Assembly: GCA_037044905.1 (NCBI GenBank)
Contig: JBAOKB010000094.1
Span: forward strand, 186,001-250,000
DNA length: 64,000 nucleotides
From: Hortaea werneckii
Taxonomy: Eukaryota; Ascomycota; Dothideomycetes; Mycosphaerellales; Teratosphaeriaceae
Direction: 5' to 3'
Shown: in pieces, positions 1 to 11,836 of the stretch
Layout: each line of letters starts with the position of its first letter
Position numbering within the stretch: position 1 is the first letter of the stretch
Made by a program: the position numbers and the translations under genes
The notes under the pieces: model-generated
What the model was told of the DNA's origin: nothing
The model's database searches: none
Seen by the model: only the letters and a program-made list of their open reading frames with translations

Positions 1-1110
1 AACTAAATTTAAGCAAAATAGAAAATTAATAGAATAAGAGTCTCTTAAGGTATTTTACTTCTTTAAAGCTTTAAACCTATTCTATAGACCTAGAAACATA
101 GTATAAATAATATAACTTTATCTAATTCTAACTAATATTTTAACTAAAAATTATTTAAATTTAAGTAAACTAGAAAATAGGTAGAATAAGAGTCTTTTAA
201 GGTATTTTACTTCCCTAAAGCTTTAAAGCTATTCTATAGACTAAAAATAGTAGGGAATAATATAACTTTATCTAATTCTAACTAATAGTCTAATTAAAAA
301 TTAACTAAATTTAAGTAAACTAGGAAATAGTAGAATAAGAGCCTCTGTAGCTATTTTACTTATCTAAAGCTTTTAAGCTATTCTATAGACCTAACAATAG
401 TAAGGATATAATATAACTTTATCTAGTTTTTACTAATACTCTAATTTATTATTTAAATTAAAGTAAAGTAGAAAATAGGTAGAATAAGAGTCTCTTAAGA
501 TATTTTGCTTATCTAAAACTTTTAAGCTGTTCTATAATCTATAGGAATAGAGCAATAGAGCATGTTATATAAAGACACGAATCTCTTATATATATAACTA
601 GGCACGCTTCTTACTAGGAGTTCGTGTGTTTAACTTATGTTATAATTCGACTATTAGGTAGAGACCTTATAGCCTTGTTACAATTAGTTATCCTATAACC
701 TAGTTGTCTTAACACATCTGTTCTAAAGAGCTCTAAACCCGTAATACTACTTATAGGGTCGTAACAAATAGGTAGAATAAGAGTCTTAAGTTATTTTACT
801 TCTCTAAAGTAAGAGATATATTCTATAAATTTAGAAGTAGTAGGTAAATACTATAACTTTATCTAATTCTAACTAATACTCTTATTATTTGTTATTTAAA
901 TTTAAGTAAATTAGAGAATAGGTAGAATAAGAGTCTTTTAAGGTATTTTACTTCCCTAAAGCTTTAAAGCTATTTTATAGACTAAAAAATAGTAAAGAAA
1001 TCGTATAACTTTACCTAATTTTAACTAAGAAATTATTATTTAAATTTAAGCAAACTAGAAAATAAGTAGAATAAGAGTCCCTTAAGGTATGTTAGATGGG
1101 TTCGCTTTAT
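1..1110. repeat. AT-rich tandem satellite, period about 150 bp
   Basis: A conserved core (GAATAAGAGTCT followed by TTAAGGTATTTTACTT-like sequence) recurs at about 32, 183, 333, 482, 775, 925 and 1069, giving spacings of 151, 150, 149, 293, 150 and 144 bp. The copies are very AT-rich and differ mostly at single bases. The double-length gap (about 550-770) holds unrelated AT-rich sequence containing the arms ACACGAA and TTCGTGT. No ORF of note is present. Such sequence in ascomycetes is often affected by RIP, but I did not compute RIP indices. The array runs off the left edge, so its full length is unknown. Confidence 0.85.
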
Positions 1111-2251
1111 AAAACACTTATCTAAGGGGGTTAAAAATCCCTTTTTCTTCCCCCTTTTTTACTACTTCCTTTCCCTAGTTTCCTGAAACCTTTAAGTCTC
1201 CCTCCGCCTTTCCGTTTCTCTAGTCTTTGCCCTCCCTTACCCTGGCCAAAGAATCATCGGACTATAGAACGATAGGACAATTGAAGGGCAAAGAGAGGGG
1301 AGCGAAGCACAAGGAAACATTCAACATAATGTCGTGACTATTCATATCTCATAAACACCATAGCGAAGAAAAGAAGAATGAGCAAGAAGAGGTTGGAAAG
1401 GAGAAACGCCCCGGACCCTGCCATAGCCTCCTCCCCATACCCTCATCTGAGGACAAAAGAAACCCCAACAAGATCCCCTTCCCCGTTTCTTCTCCTGCCC
1501 ATCGCGCCTCCTGCCCTTCCTTCTTCGCGCATACACGCCCTTGTGTTACAACAGCCAGAAAGTCCTGGCTCTGACTCCTAGGCAGCAATCCAGCAGCCCT
1601 AAACATTGATTCTTCGCCTCCTTCCCCTTGCCCTTTCCCTTTCCCTTCCTTCCTTCCTTCTTCCTTCCTTCCTCTGACGAGGGAAACAAAGCGGCAGAAG
1701 CAAGGCAGAGAAGATTGACAACGACTCAGAGACTCACAATAGTGTGATTCCGCTTCTCCGTCGAATCCATGAACTCTAGCTGCGCGGACAGAGGGGATGG
1801 ACGTGCGGCCGCGTTAGGAAGGTCATCGCTGGCGGTGTGTCTTCTCTTTATCGGTAAGGGGAACCGGATAAGAGAGGATCCAGCTTAGAGGGAGAGGATG
1901 GTGGAGCGATAAGTGGTCATAGGTAGACTCAAGGGAGATTCATCCGTAAGCCCGGTCCGTGGAATTTTGAGCTGGGACGACTGACAAACTCCATGGGCAC
2001 ACCGAAAATTTTCCCAGGTTTCTTCGCTCTTCCTGGACATTTCCTCATATATTCCTTGATTTCTTCCGGGGGAAAGGACGGCAAGTACAGGGGTCCATAA
2101 TGGAAGAAAAATCGATAGGTATGAACATGGTCACATCACCCGTCCTTTCTTCCTCAAAGAGCAGGACGCCTCACCCGCCCCGCCCAACCCTCTCCCCTTC
2201 CCCTCCCTCTCCCCCTCCCTCTGCCCGTCCCTGATTCCGACCCCCTCACCT
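1111..2251. other. Intergenic, pyrimidine-rich, no gene seen
   Basis: GC content rises sharply after about 1130. The stretch contains CCTT/CTTCC microsatellite sequence at about 1610-1675 and a C/T-rich tract at about 2165-2290 leading into the end of the kinase-like gene. Short ORFs on both strands are low-complexity and overlap each other. I see no conserved coding signal. Confidence 0.6.
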
Positions 2252-4638
2252 TCACTCCCCCAACCTTTCCCCCTCCCCCTCTCCCAACCTACCTCCCTCA
2301 GCCCCTCGCCACTCCCACCCCATCCCCGCCAGCAGCAACAGAAGAAGCCGAAGAAACCGAAGTCCGACTCGAAGCGACGGAACGCGGGAGCGGGGAACTC
2401 GGCCTCCGAGTCCGCTGACTCGAGGAAAGCGGGGAAGACCGCTGCCCTCCTCCTCCTCCTCCTCCTCCTCCTCCTCCTCCTCCTCCTCCTCCTCGCGGGC
2501 TACTACCGCGCCGACTACGACTACGGCCCACGATCCAGGACCCGGAGCTGTCGAAGTGGTAGGTCGTCGAGGCGGGGTAGGAGGAGGAGGGGCAGTGGCG
2601 GTGGCGGTGGCGCCGGGGTCGAGGTAGGTGACTTGGTTGGGGGAGATGTCGACTTGTTGATCGTGGTTTTTGTTGGAGGAGATGGTGGACGGGGGGTGGG
2701 GACGGCGTTTCCGGACTTCTTCCAGCGTGATGGCCATGTCGGGGTCGATGTACTCTTTCGCCGAGCGGTGGGTGGAGGAGGGTCGAAGATCGGCGGGGTT
2801 GGGGCCGGCGTTGTCGAAGGGATCTGGTGAGGTGGGACGGCGGTCCGGATGAGGCTGGAAGGAGATGGGGGAGTGGCGGTCCGGAGGAGGCTGGAAGGAA
2901 ACGGGAGAGTGGCGGCGGTGCGGGAACATACGTAGGAGCCTACTAGCCGGCCAACGGCTCTGAGGGCGGTCACTGAGACAGATCTCGACCATTTCGCTGT
3001 AATAGGCGGGGACGCCGTCGATGAGACGAGCAAGGGGTCGTTCGACTCGTTCAGGCTCGTCGATCTGCTCGGCCAGTGCCCAGAGGACCATGCCGAGCTG
3101 GTAGAGATCCGTCTTGACGCTGATACACATGCTGATGCGCTGGCCGCTGTCGATCAGACGACTGAGTTCCGGGGGTTCCCAGCCGACTGGACATCCCCTC
3201 CGGTTAATGTCGATGATCTGAGCGTTATCATACTCATCGATGACGATGTTCGAGAGAGTGAAGTCACCCTGCACGAAGCCGGTTTCGTGGATGTCGGAGA
3301 GTCCCTGCACGATCTGCTTGGCCCACTTCTCCCGTCTATACCAGGGCAGTCCACCATTATAGTCGTAGAGGATGTCGACCAAGGCTCCTCCAGGCGCATA
3401 CGAAATCAGGAGGCCTTTGACCGCATCGCCGCAGTCATTAGTGACAAGACCCTCAAGTTGGATGATACTTTCACATCCGCGTAGGGAGTCTAAAGCATTG
3501 ACCTCGTAAAGGAACTCATCCACCGTATCTGGCCCGGGGATCTCCTTTTTAATAACTGTCCGGCCACCAGCGTGGACTTTGTACACGAAGCCGGACAGAT
3601 GCGAAATGAAGTCCACCTCGCTCTCAGTGAAGCGCGGGATCTGGACGTGGTGAAAGAGGGATATAGAAGGGTAATTGATCATCTCATTAGCGTCCTCTCG
3701 GACATGGACGTGCAGCTGGCCGTCCTCGGACGTCGTCTCAAGCTTCAAATTCGTAACGGTGTCGTAGAACTGGATATCCGGCAGGGACTCCCGGATAGCT
3801 TCGTAAATGCGGCAAGATTTGTCACGCTGGTACTGCAATGTACTCAGATCAGCTTCAAGAGAGTCGTCTGGTGCATCGCGATAATCTAAGGAAACGGTAA
3901 GGCGTCGCCACTTGGAGGGCGTTTCGGCGTAAGTGACAAAGAATTTCTCCCGGTTGGATATGTCGCGGAAGTGCATGCTTAGGTTTAAGATCCATCGTTG
4001 CTCATATTCTGCTTCCAGAGCTACTCGATCAACTTCGCCGTCGTCGGTGTGGCTGTCATAATCCAGTCCGTCGACGATCGGCTCAGGGATTTCAAGGGGT
4101 GGGAGGTCGTGAGGGTCACGCGATGGTTTCTGGGGCTCTACATCTGCGGGTGGACGGTCCTGTGGTGCCGGTGACGAAATGCGATCTGAAGTATTGACTT
4201 CAGGTGCTGATAGTGAAGGAAATGGCACGATAGGCGGCGACGTTGCTCTCCTTGCAGCACTTGCACTCAGAGCTCGTCGTCGTTCCCCGCCCGACTCTTT
4301 GTATTGTTCCAGTGTGGGCTCTAACCTCTCACGCTTTTCAGACTCCTGCCTAGTAAAGGTCTGTGGACGTGGCAGGGATGGTATCACTCTCCTTCTCGCA
4401 GTGCTTTTCTCCTGTAGACTCCTACGTCTCCGGGGAAACATTCGGCCAGAGGAGCTTGCTCAATGGGTGCAAGCTGCGGTAATGCTTCGACTTCATCACG
4501 ATGCGGTCTTTTCCAGAAGCTTCCAATATCCCTCCAGAAGGATTGCTTCCTGGACTGCTTGTGAGCTAGGTCGGGGTCCAACTCTTGCACTTGTATAGCA
4601 GTGTCGTCGGGATTGACGAATGAGAATGGATGAGGCAT
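2252..4638 (-). CDS. Protein-kinase-fold protein with degenerate motifs; one apparent frameshift
   Basis: The main open frame runs from 4441 down to 2252. A kinase fold is visible in its middle: an Ala-Gly-Gly-Arg stretch followed by VIKKE (candidate lysine), then GFVQGDFTLSNIVID at the catalytic loop and IIDINRRG where DFG is expected. The catalytic-loop Asp and Asn are kept, but the HRD His-Arg is VQG and DFG is DIN, so activity is uncertain. The first ATG I favour is 4638 (MPHPFSF), which is in another frame. One extra base in the G4 run at 4432-4435 would join the two into about 795 residues. The C-terminal part is low-complexity, with a Glu run encoded by the GAG repeat near 2450-2494, and its real end is doubtful. 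No specific orthologue recognised; similar kinase-like proteins occur widely in Pezizomycotina. Confidence 0.65.
2448..2494 (-). repeat. GAG trinucleotide microsatellite (poly-Glu)
   Basis: About 15-16 consecutive CCT units on the + strand read as GAG on the coding strand of the kinase-like gene and would give an uninterrupted Glu tract. A change in length that is not a multiple of three would alter everything C-terminal to it. Confidence 0.85.
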
Positions 4639-7433
4639 GATGCTTGCGTGGCGTTCAGCGGCGGTGGTGTGGAGGTGACCATTCACCGATGCTCGAAGTC
4701 ACAGTAGGTTGCAGATGCCAATGCGAGGTCGAGAGTCAAGCAGCACTGGCCGAGATTCTCCAATGCAACTAGTAATATGCGAACCGATCGTTCGTCCAGA
4801 CCGCGTGGCTATCGATGTAGTGTCACGGGGGTCGGCAAGCCAATGTTACGCAGTCGCCGTCGTCTGCAGGGAGCCATAGATGTCATGCGCGAGGCGAGGT
4901 TGGGAGTAGTATGGGATGGGGATTGAAATGGTATGGTATGTATGCGCGAAGCTCGTTCAGATGTCGGCTTTATCGATACGCAGGGACGGGACGCGATTAC
5001 TTTTCTTGTTGTTGGGGATAGAAAAAGGTGATGATGATGACTCTACACAGGCTGGCGCATCCGCTGTCCACACAATCCAGACTGAGACCCGCTGCGGCGA
5101 GGATGATGATGTTGCTGGGTTGTCTTGGACTTGGGTGAATCGCGCGATGTTTGGAAGGTCGCAGTGTGATTCGGTAAGCTTGTTTGGGGCGGGGCGCGGC
5201 GGTGTGTTGCAGGCCAACAAGCCAGACCAGACCGGAAGGGAAGTTGAAGCGGGCGGCGGCTGGGGCGGGCGATCTTCAGCCAGCCAACCAGCCAACCAGC
5301 CTGCGAACCAGCGAAGCAACCAGCCGAGGCAGCACAGGCACCAAAGAGAAAAAGGTCAAGCGTGAGAGGACGAGGAGGGAGGCTGCAGTGAAGCGCCGGC
5401 CGCGGAGCCTTTTGCTTGGGTAAGAGAAGAAGCAGCTGGGCGGGTCGGTGTGACAAGATCAATGCGTCTCACTCCTATATCTAGGAGAAAAGAAGATGGA
5501 TGGCTACACGGTCCCGGGGGGTGAGGTGATGCGAAAGTGGAGAATGTTCAGCTTTGCTGACATGTAGGAACCGACGCACACATCACTACCTCGAAGGTAT
5601 GAGCCCCATTGGAGTCGCCTCCCAAAAAGCGAGCAGAGGCGAAGCTGGTGGATGCCATTGACAGTCGTCACTACTGTAGAAGCTAAGTGTTGGCCACCAA
5701 CAACAACGTCAGGCTCACCGGGAGCGATCCAGACAGGCTCAGACAAGGACGGTCAGGCATCAAGACCAATGCTGGGAAGGGCTAATGGAGACTCGAGTGG
5801 GCGTGGTGCATACTCAGGTAGAAGCTAAGTGGCCGTGTCACGTTCCATTGGAGCCATCTGTACGACTGGGAAGCCGTTCCGCTCGCCGGCCATCTGCAAT
5901 ACATAGTAGTCACTATCTTAGGTAGGTAATATTTGTGCATCATGCAGGAGATAGGTACTATGTAGCCTCACTATTGCAGCCGGTTGATGCCTTAGGTGTC
6001 TGCTGGATGTCCTTCGCAACGTTAGCATCGATTGAGAGCTGCCGGTAGTGATGGCGTTAGTCTTCGAAGAAACGAGGTTGAGGTGATCGTACACCTGAAC
6101 GCCTGCTCGGTCTATGGAACGACTTTCTTCATATCCTTCTCGCAAGCAACATTTCCACGAAAACACTACAGAAACACCCCATCTCCCATCCCGACGTATC
6201 GCCTCCCGCCGCTCGGAAACGTGGTCACCACTCATTCGGAGCTATTAACGATGCAGTAGAGCCATCTGCTGCTACTGCTGCGCCTACAGGTCATTGCCGC
6301 CGTGGTTCCAGTCCTTTTCGCTCTGTGCCTCGTTCCCTCTCTCTCTCTCTTCTTCCTCGCACGGCAGTTGATACGATCGCTTACATGCAGCTCAACGTAT
6401 CCATACAATGCCGAAGTGCCCCGCGATGAGTATGTGCCACCAGGATTGGCAACCGATAGGTACTCGGGTAGGCTAGGGACTAATAGGCGAGAATCTCAAG
6501 CATTGGAGACCTCAGGCTCCGGTAGATGAGGCCAGCAGTTGTTGCCTATCCATATGCGTAAGATGTCTGTGGAGAAATGGTACCATTCTGATCCCCTTTG
6601 ATGCTAAGTTCGATCGAAACCCGAGCCAATGTTCTGTGGAAGGCGACATGAATAGCTGCCTACACCTTTTCCTAGAACGCATTCTTTAGTATGGACTCAC
6701 CTTGCCCCTTTTCCCCTATTTTCGCTCTTCTCCTTCACACTTTTTGTTTGAGGAACACAACGCACAACGCATCTCTCTCTCTCCTATGATAGAAAAAGAG
6801 GCGGGGGCTCGGCTTGCTTTCCTTTCCTTTTCTTTTTTTTTTGCTCTTTCATGCTCTTTTAGTCTATGTTGTCCTTGTCTCCAGAATGCTTGCATTATTA
6901 ATCATACATCTAGTGCTCAATGCAAGTATGTGTTATACCTAGGAGGATGACAGCCTTTGTAGCTGCTTCAAGAAGCCTTGGAGGTCCCCTTCCTTTTTTT
7001 TAATTTTTTTCAACTTCTTTTATCTTTTCCCTCTTCTCTTTCTTTGCTATGGAATACATCAGCTATAGACACGACGGGAGATGGAAGGATTCCGAATGGG
7101 AGAGAAAAGAACAAGCCGCCGCGGGGACATGTAGCAAACATTGAACAACCCGGGCACACAAGGTTTGATTAACCCTAAAGATCAATATTCCTACCTCTCT
7201 ATTCATAAGTGAAAGGGACAAGAAAGGGCGCAAAGGACACATCTAAGACCCTCTAATTAAATCCGATGCGGAAGCAAAAAAAAGCGAGAAAAAAGATGAA
7301 GAAACGCCATCGCCAGATGCAATTAGGAAGGCAAACCCAAATATCAAGAACCTTCCCAGTCCCTCACATAAACATACACATACACAAGAGAAGAAGGTTA
7401 AAAAAACAAACAAAAGTCCCTCCCCAAAATCTA
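4639..7433. other. 2.8-kb intergenic region, no gene supported
   Basis: This probably holds the promoter of the kinase-like gene (4.64-5.0 kb) and the 3' region of the PDI gene. Visible features are CCAGCCAAC-type short repeats at about 5280-5325, a repeated GTAGAAGCTAAGTG string near 5677 and 5819, CT-rich runs at 6335-6352 and 6772-6785, and T-rich tracts near 6825-6850 and 6990-7030. ORFs of 60-150 codons occur on both strands, overlap one another and show no domain. Untranslated exons or ncRNA cannot be excluded. Confidence 0.5.
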
Positions 7434-9710
7434 TCAATCCGCCTTGGCCGAACCCCCACTATTCCCCCCTAACAACCCATCCATCGGCCCACCCTTCTCC
7501 CCCACCATCCCACTCCCAACCTTGAAGTAACCTCCCTGCCCAAGACCATTACCACCAGCCAACGAACCCCAAACCCTCTCACCCCCCACGAACCTCAAAT
7601 GCCTACGTCCCATAACCAGCGAACCGATGAGGAAACCCATGGCCAGAAACCCCCACACGATCGGATGCTCGACAACCTGCCCCTTCATCACCCACCAGAC
7701 ATGCCCCAAGGCCGTCGTAGTCCGCTTGGGACTAATCTTCGGCGGATTGGAAACAACCCTCGGCAAAGTCTCTAAAATCGAAGTTCTAGACGGAACGATC
7801 GGGTTGCCCGTCATCGTGACATCCCAATACCGATGGTTCTCGAAATCGTACATCACCACCCTCTCGTTATCCTCGAGGACGGAGATACCGAACGTAGTGC
7901 GGATCCAGCGTTCCCAGAAGACGCCGTCGATCCAGGCGAAGCCGACCTCCTTCCGCTCGATATCGTCCATATTGATACGGATGGACTTGGCGGAGCGGAG
8001 GCCGCGCTGGTCGTTGCGGTCCTCGGCCTCCTCGATCCGGAGCTGTTTCGCGTCACGGAGTTCCTGGCGTTCGAGCTGGAAAGCCTGGGTCTGCTTGTCG
8101 ATCCATTCGAGGGCGGCGTTTTTGATCTCGCGCTTGTCGCTGAGGAATTCTTCGGGTCGGTCGCGGGAGAGGATGGCGAGCACGACGAGGCGGCCGGCGG
8201 ACATGATTTCCTTCGCGTTGGACGAGGTGAGTTCGGGTACGATGGGCAGCCAGACGGTTTGCATCCAGCCGAGGACTTTGCGGTAGTCGCGCATGGATTG
8301 GGGGGAGAGGGCGGGGTAGTAGGTTGGTTTGCCATCGCGGGAGACGAGGAGGCGGGGCCAGGTGGAGATTTTGAAGCGGTCGCAGAGGAGGGGGTCGTTG
8401 GTTTTGACGAGTCGCGCGTGGCCGATCAAAGACATGACGAGGCGCTCCAAGGCGGCGAAGTCTTCGGTAGTCGTGGCGTGGTCGTAGAAGTAGAGGAAGA
8501 TGACTTCTTCTTTCTGTTCCATCTCTTCGAACTCGGCGGCACTGACGTCGCGGATCGGTTCGCCTACTGCGACGGCTTTGTTGGCGTAGCTGACCAAGTC
8601 ACCCAGTCCTCGTAGACCATCGTATTCGATCCGTTCGCCACCTCGGAAGAAGAGGATGGTAGGGTAGCCCCGTACGCGCACATCTTTGCAGAGGCGCTTC
8701 TCAGCTTCGCAGTTGACCTCGCCAATGTTCATTTTCCCGGCCATCTGGCGTGCCATACCTTGCCAGTTGGGAGCCATGGCGGCACAGTGGTGACACCAGG
8801 GGGCATAGAACTTGATGAACCACGGATCGTGTGTTGTTGTTACGAGTCTCTGGAAGCTCTCCGCGGTAAGGGAGACACTCTTGCCTGCTTTGTTTGGTGT
8901 CTCTGGAACTCTCGTGGCAGATACGGTACTCTTCGCTTTGCCACTGACTGTAGCAGATGGTGCTCTACCGGCGGCTTTATCGGCAGGGAGAGGTGGTTGT
9001 TCTGGCATCAAAGTCTTCTCCACCTCATGAGCGCCGACCTTGGGCAATTTTAGCCCTTTCTGTGGTCTACTGCCTGGTCTGATGGACTCCAAAATCTCTT
9101 CCACCCACTTGCTCATGGCCTCCAATGTCTTCGCCCCTGACTTCCTCTCCACTATTTCTCCATCCTTGAAAAGCGCGACAGTGGGAAATGACTTGACGTC
9201 TTTCCCCGCGCACAAATCACCATTGGCCACACAGTCGACCTTGGCAAACTTGAAGTTATAGTACCGTGTAAATGAATTCAGATCGCTGTCACTCTCGCCT
9301 GTGCCGGAGGTCTGCGGGACCGGATCTTGCGTGTAGTATAGTTCGTAGAGGGTCTGCCAGGTGGGCGCGAAATGTTTACAGTGACTGCAGTAGGGGCTAA
9401 AGAACTCGACCAGCCAATAGCCCTTCGCGACGCTCTCCTCCAGCGTGTCGCCGGTCAGTTCGATGCCGGGCGGGACGTTCTTGCCGTTGAAGGTGGTGCC
9501 TGCCAGTGCGCCATCGGTGGAGGTCTTGCCATCGTGGCCTTCGAGGGCGGCACCGGCGTCAGCGTTGGTATCGGGGGCCGCGGCGGCCTCTTTCAGCTGT
9601 CGTTTCGGGAGGGCAAGGGTGTCTGTGTTGGAGGGGGTCTCTATCCGGGCGGCGATGACGGCGGGGATCAGGGGAAGGGCGAGGAGTCGGAGGAGATGTT
9701 TGGGTTGCAT
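7434..9710 (-). CDS. Membrane-anchored protein disulfide isomerase (Eps1-like)
   Basis: Single exon, 758 residues. The start at 9710 is the first ATG in frame and opens directly into a signal peptide (MQPKHLLRLLALPLIPAVIA). Two thioredoxin domains are visible, with active sites CSHC at residues 108-111 and CHHC at 306-309, each in a typical FxPxCxHC context. Further thioredoxin-like sequence without a CxxC follows, and a hydrophobic segment at about 682-701 (HPIVWGFLAMGFLIGSLVMG) precedes a Gly-rich tail. Signal peptide, two redox domains and a C-terminal membrane anchor match the ER PDI family that includes yeast Eps1, which acts in oxidative folding and quality control of membrane proteins. 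The assignment to Eps1 itself is by architecture. The frame is intact. Confidence 0.88.
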   Translation of the reverse strand: MQPKHLLRLLALPLIPAVIAARIETPSNTDTLALPKRQLKEAAAAPDTNADAGAALEGHDGKTSTDGALAGTTFNGKNVPPGIELTGDTLEESVAKGYWLVEFFSPYCSHCKHFAPTWQTLYELYYTQDPVPQTSGTGESDSDLNSFTRYYNFKFAKVDCVANGDLCAGKDVKSFPTVALFKDGEIVERKSGAKTLEAMSKWVEEILESIRPGSRPQKGLKLPKVGAHEVEKTLMPEQPPLPADKAAGRAPSATVSGKAKSTVSATRVPETPNKAGKSVSLTAESFQRLVTTTHDPWFIKFYAPWCHHCAAMAPNWQGMARQMAGKMNIGEVNCEAEKRLCKDVRVRGYPTILFFRGGERIEYDGLRGLGDLVSYANKAVAVGEPIRDVSAAEFEEMEQKEEVIFLYFYDHATTTEDFAALERLVMSLIGHARLVKTNDPLLCDRFKISTWPRLLVSRDGKPTYYPALSPQSMRDYRKVLGWMQTVWLPIVPELTSSNAKEIMSAGRLVVLAILSRDRPEEFLSDKREIKNAALEWIDKQTQAFQLERQELRDAKQLRIEEAEDRNDQRGLRSAKSIRINMDDIERKEVGFAWIDGVFWERWIRTTFGISVLEDNERVVMYDFENHRYWDVTMTGNPIVPSRTSILETLPRVVSNPPKISPKRTTTALGHVWWVMKGQVVEHPIVWGFLAMGFLIGSLVMGRRHLRFVGGERVWGSLAGGNGLGQGGYFKVGSGMVGEKGGPMDGLLGGNSGGSAKAD

Positions 9711-10183
9711 CCCGGGGAGTCGATCTGGGCTCAAGGCCCGCCAGCGATGTTGGTAGTGGCCAGTCGCGGTGTGGGTGTGAGTGGGGTTGGGTGGACGGGT
9801 GGGTGTCGCAAGTCTGATCGATGGGGGGATGAGATTGGCTTTGGATCTGCTGTCGAGGCGGGATGTGACGATATGGGCGATCCCGGGTGAATCTGCAGGT
9901 GAAGGAGCACTTTCTAATTACAACTCCCAGCTATGTGTGAGTGCGCAGTGGTGGTGGTGAGGAAATCTCTTGGACTATACCTAGGTACTGTCCCTTCATT
10001 GTTGCATCCCTCTCTCCTCCCAACCACGTCGTAGCTTGAGGCATGACTAAGCGGGTCGGTTCCAGGACCTGCCAAGCCTCCGCATTGGCTGTCCCATACC
10101 ATCATCTTCATCATTGATCGCTGCGAAAGCCTTCAACCACCCCGACCCGTTACACTCGACAACCTCCCCAACACCCACCCAAC

Positions 10184-11008
10184 ATGCGCCCCGCTCTCCG
10201 CCTGTTGGCAGTCGCCAGCAAGCCCGCCAGCAAATTCCTCGAACCTGGCGCCCCTACCGGTATCACCGGCCTCTTCACCCACTCTGCGCCGCGCTCCACC
10301 CTGCTCTACCTCTACAGCAGCACGCTGGAGAAGCTCCAGACTCTCCCAGAATCCAGCGTCTACCGCCAATCCGCCGAAGCCCTGACCCGCCACCGCATGT
10401 CCATCATCGAGCGCGTCAAGCCCGCAGGCCTGGCCGAATGGCAAACCCGCGTAGCCCAGACCGTCGACGCCCACCCGGAAGCCTTCCGCAAGATCCCCAT
10501 CACCACCCAGTCCGGCGAGAAGGAGTACAACGTCGTGTGGAAACCCTCGGCGCAGGAGGGCGTGAAGACGGCCCCCGAATGGGACGATGAGGCCCCCGGC
10601 AAGCCTATGATGGAAGGGCCCCGTAGCGAGGAGGACCAGATCCAGCAGCTCGGCCGCATGGCCCGGGATCCTGTCGAGGAGCACAGGGTGATACCGCGCA
10701 TTGAGCCGGAGCCCAGCCTGACCGCCGAGCAAGTCCAGGAGATTGAGGGTGAAGTTGGAAGCGGATTGATTGAGGAAGTGATCCAGGTTGCGGAGGGCGA
10801 ATTGGAGTTGGTGCACAGGATGGCCGAGGCGAAGGTGTATGTTCCATCCCCATTGCCCATCCGTATTATGAGGACGTATTCCCTCCGTACATCACAATGC
10901 TAACCTAACATTTCCTACAGATGGGAGGACCTGGAGGAGAAGCCAGCAGAGGGTCAATGGACCTACTTCGAGCGGGACACCCACACCGGCACCACTCAAG
11001 CATCTTAA
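10184..11008 (+). CDS. Mitochondrial complex I subunit, NDUFA5 / 29.9-kDa type
   Basis: Two exons, 10184-10836 and 10921-11008, giving 246 residues. The 84-nt intron has a GTATGT donor and a TACAG acceptor after CTAACCTAAC. Splicing joins AEAKV to WEDLEEKPAEGQWTYFER, which restores the expected C-terminus of the ETC complex I subunit conserved region. The N-terminus is basic and alanine-rich, as in a mitochondrial presequence. The segment STLEKLQTLPESSVYRQSAE is characteristic of the family. The protein is an accessory subunit of the peripheral arm of NADH:ubiquinone oxidoreductase (fungal 29.9-kDa subunit). It sits head-to-head with the PDI gene across 473 bp, a likely shared promoter region. 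Confidence 0.93.
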
Positions 11009-11422
11009 AACCCCACCTATTTCTTCAAGAAGAAATTCATGACATCCCTCCAGCCCGCCTTATTAAATAGCAGGGAGCCGACTACAATGACACCGTTCTC
11101 CCTCGCCAAATGTAAATATGTATAGATACCATTAGCAAGCCTTCCCCCTTGCTACCTAGCCTCACAGTAACATTTCAACTGTCCCATATCTCGGATCCTG
11201 CGATCAATGTGCCATACTCTTCCTTTGTACCTAGAACTGCACAACTACACCTAGTCCGTAGCTTCCTATAAAGACGATCTGCGCCGACCTACATGCCCAA
11301 AGCTTCAAGGATGCAGGTTAAAAATGGTCTGAAGCTCTTCAACCTGCAAACGCTAGCAGTCATATACAATTTAAAAATTGCATCATGTACAGCAGCCTAG
11401 CAGCAACTAGCTGTCCAACATT

Positions 11423-11514
11423 GGCCGCGTGGTGTAGCTGGTTATCACGTGAGTCTAACAGTCCTTCACTGTTCAGGTCACTCAAGGTCCCCGGTTCGAG
11501 CCCGGGCGAGGTCA
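11423..11514 (+). tRNA. tRNA-Val (anticodon AAC) with an 18-nt intron
   Basis: Acceptor arms GGCCGCG (11423-11429) and CGAGGTC (11507-11513) pair with one G-U and one G-A mismatch; A11514 is the discriminator. The D arm lies at 11432-11448. The anticodon stem TGAGT/ACTCA (11450-11454 and 11480-11484) encloses a loop with anticodon AAC at 11457-11459. The T arm is CCCGG TTCGAGC CCGGG (11490-11506). Extra bases 11461-11478 directly after A37 form the intron at the canonical nuclear tRNA position. Mature length is 74 nt before CCA. Confidence 0.93.
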
Positions 11515-11515
11515 A

Positions 11516-11538
11516 TTTCTTTTTGCTTTTTCTGAGCT
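11516..11538 (+). terminator. Pol III T-run terminator for tRNA-Val
   Basis: Directly after the tRNA there are several T runs (TTTCTTTTTGCTTTTTCT), the usual RNA polymerase III termination signal. Confidence 0.8.
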
Positions 11539-11836
11539 CATACCTGCCATGCGGCATATTTCTTTTTGTCCCTTCTCCATTGCAACTTGTTATTTTCTCT
11601 TTGACAGGCGGATGGAGTGCCGTACATGGCGTACTTTTCTGTGTGCATGGCGGCTGAGGCGAAGGGCGCATATTTCAGTCCCTGCAGTTCAGGTACTGTG
11701 GACATTGAGGTACTGTGGAAAAGGATACTAATCTCAGGCCTTCGTTTATCTTTTCTCACATGACAGCCGTATACACTATGTCTCTCTCTAGTCATTCCTA
11801 CATTACCTATCCTTCTCCCGAAAGTGACCTTCCAGC

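Noticed and set aside
2839..2846. CGGTCCGG motif as a cluster-specific regulatory site
   Set aside because: The same 8-mer occurs in coding sequence here (2839, 2878, 39667), so single occurrences carry little weight.
7833..8615. 260-codon ORF opposite the PDI gene
   Set aside because: Shadow of the minus-strand coding sequence; Gly/Val/Asp-rich without a domain.
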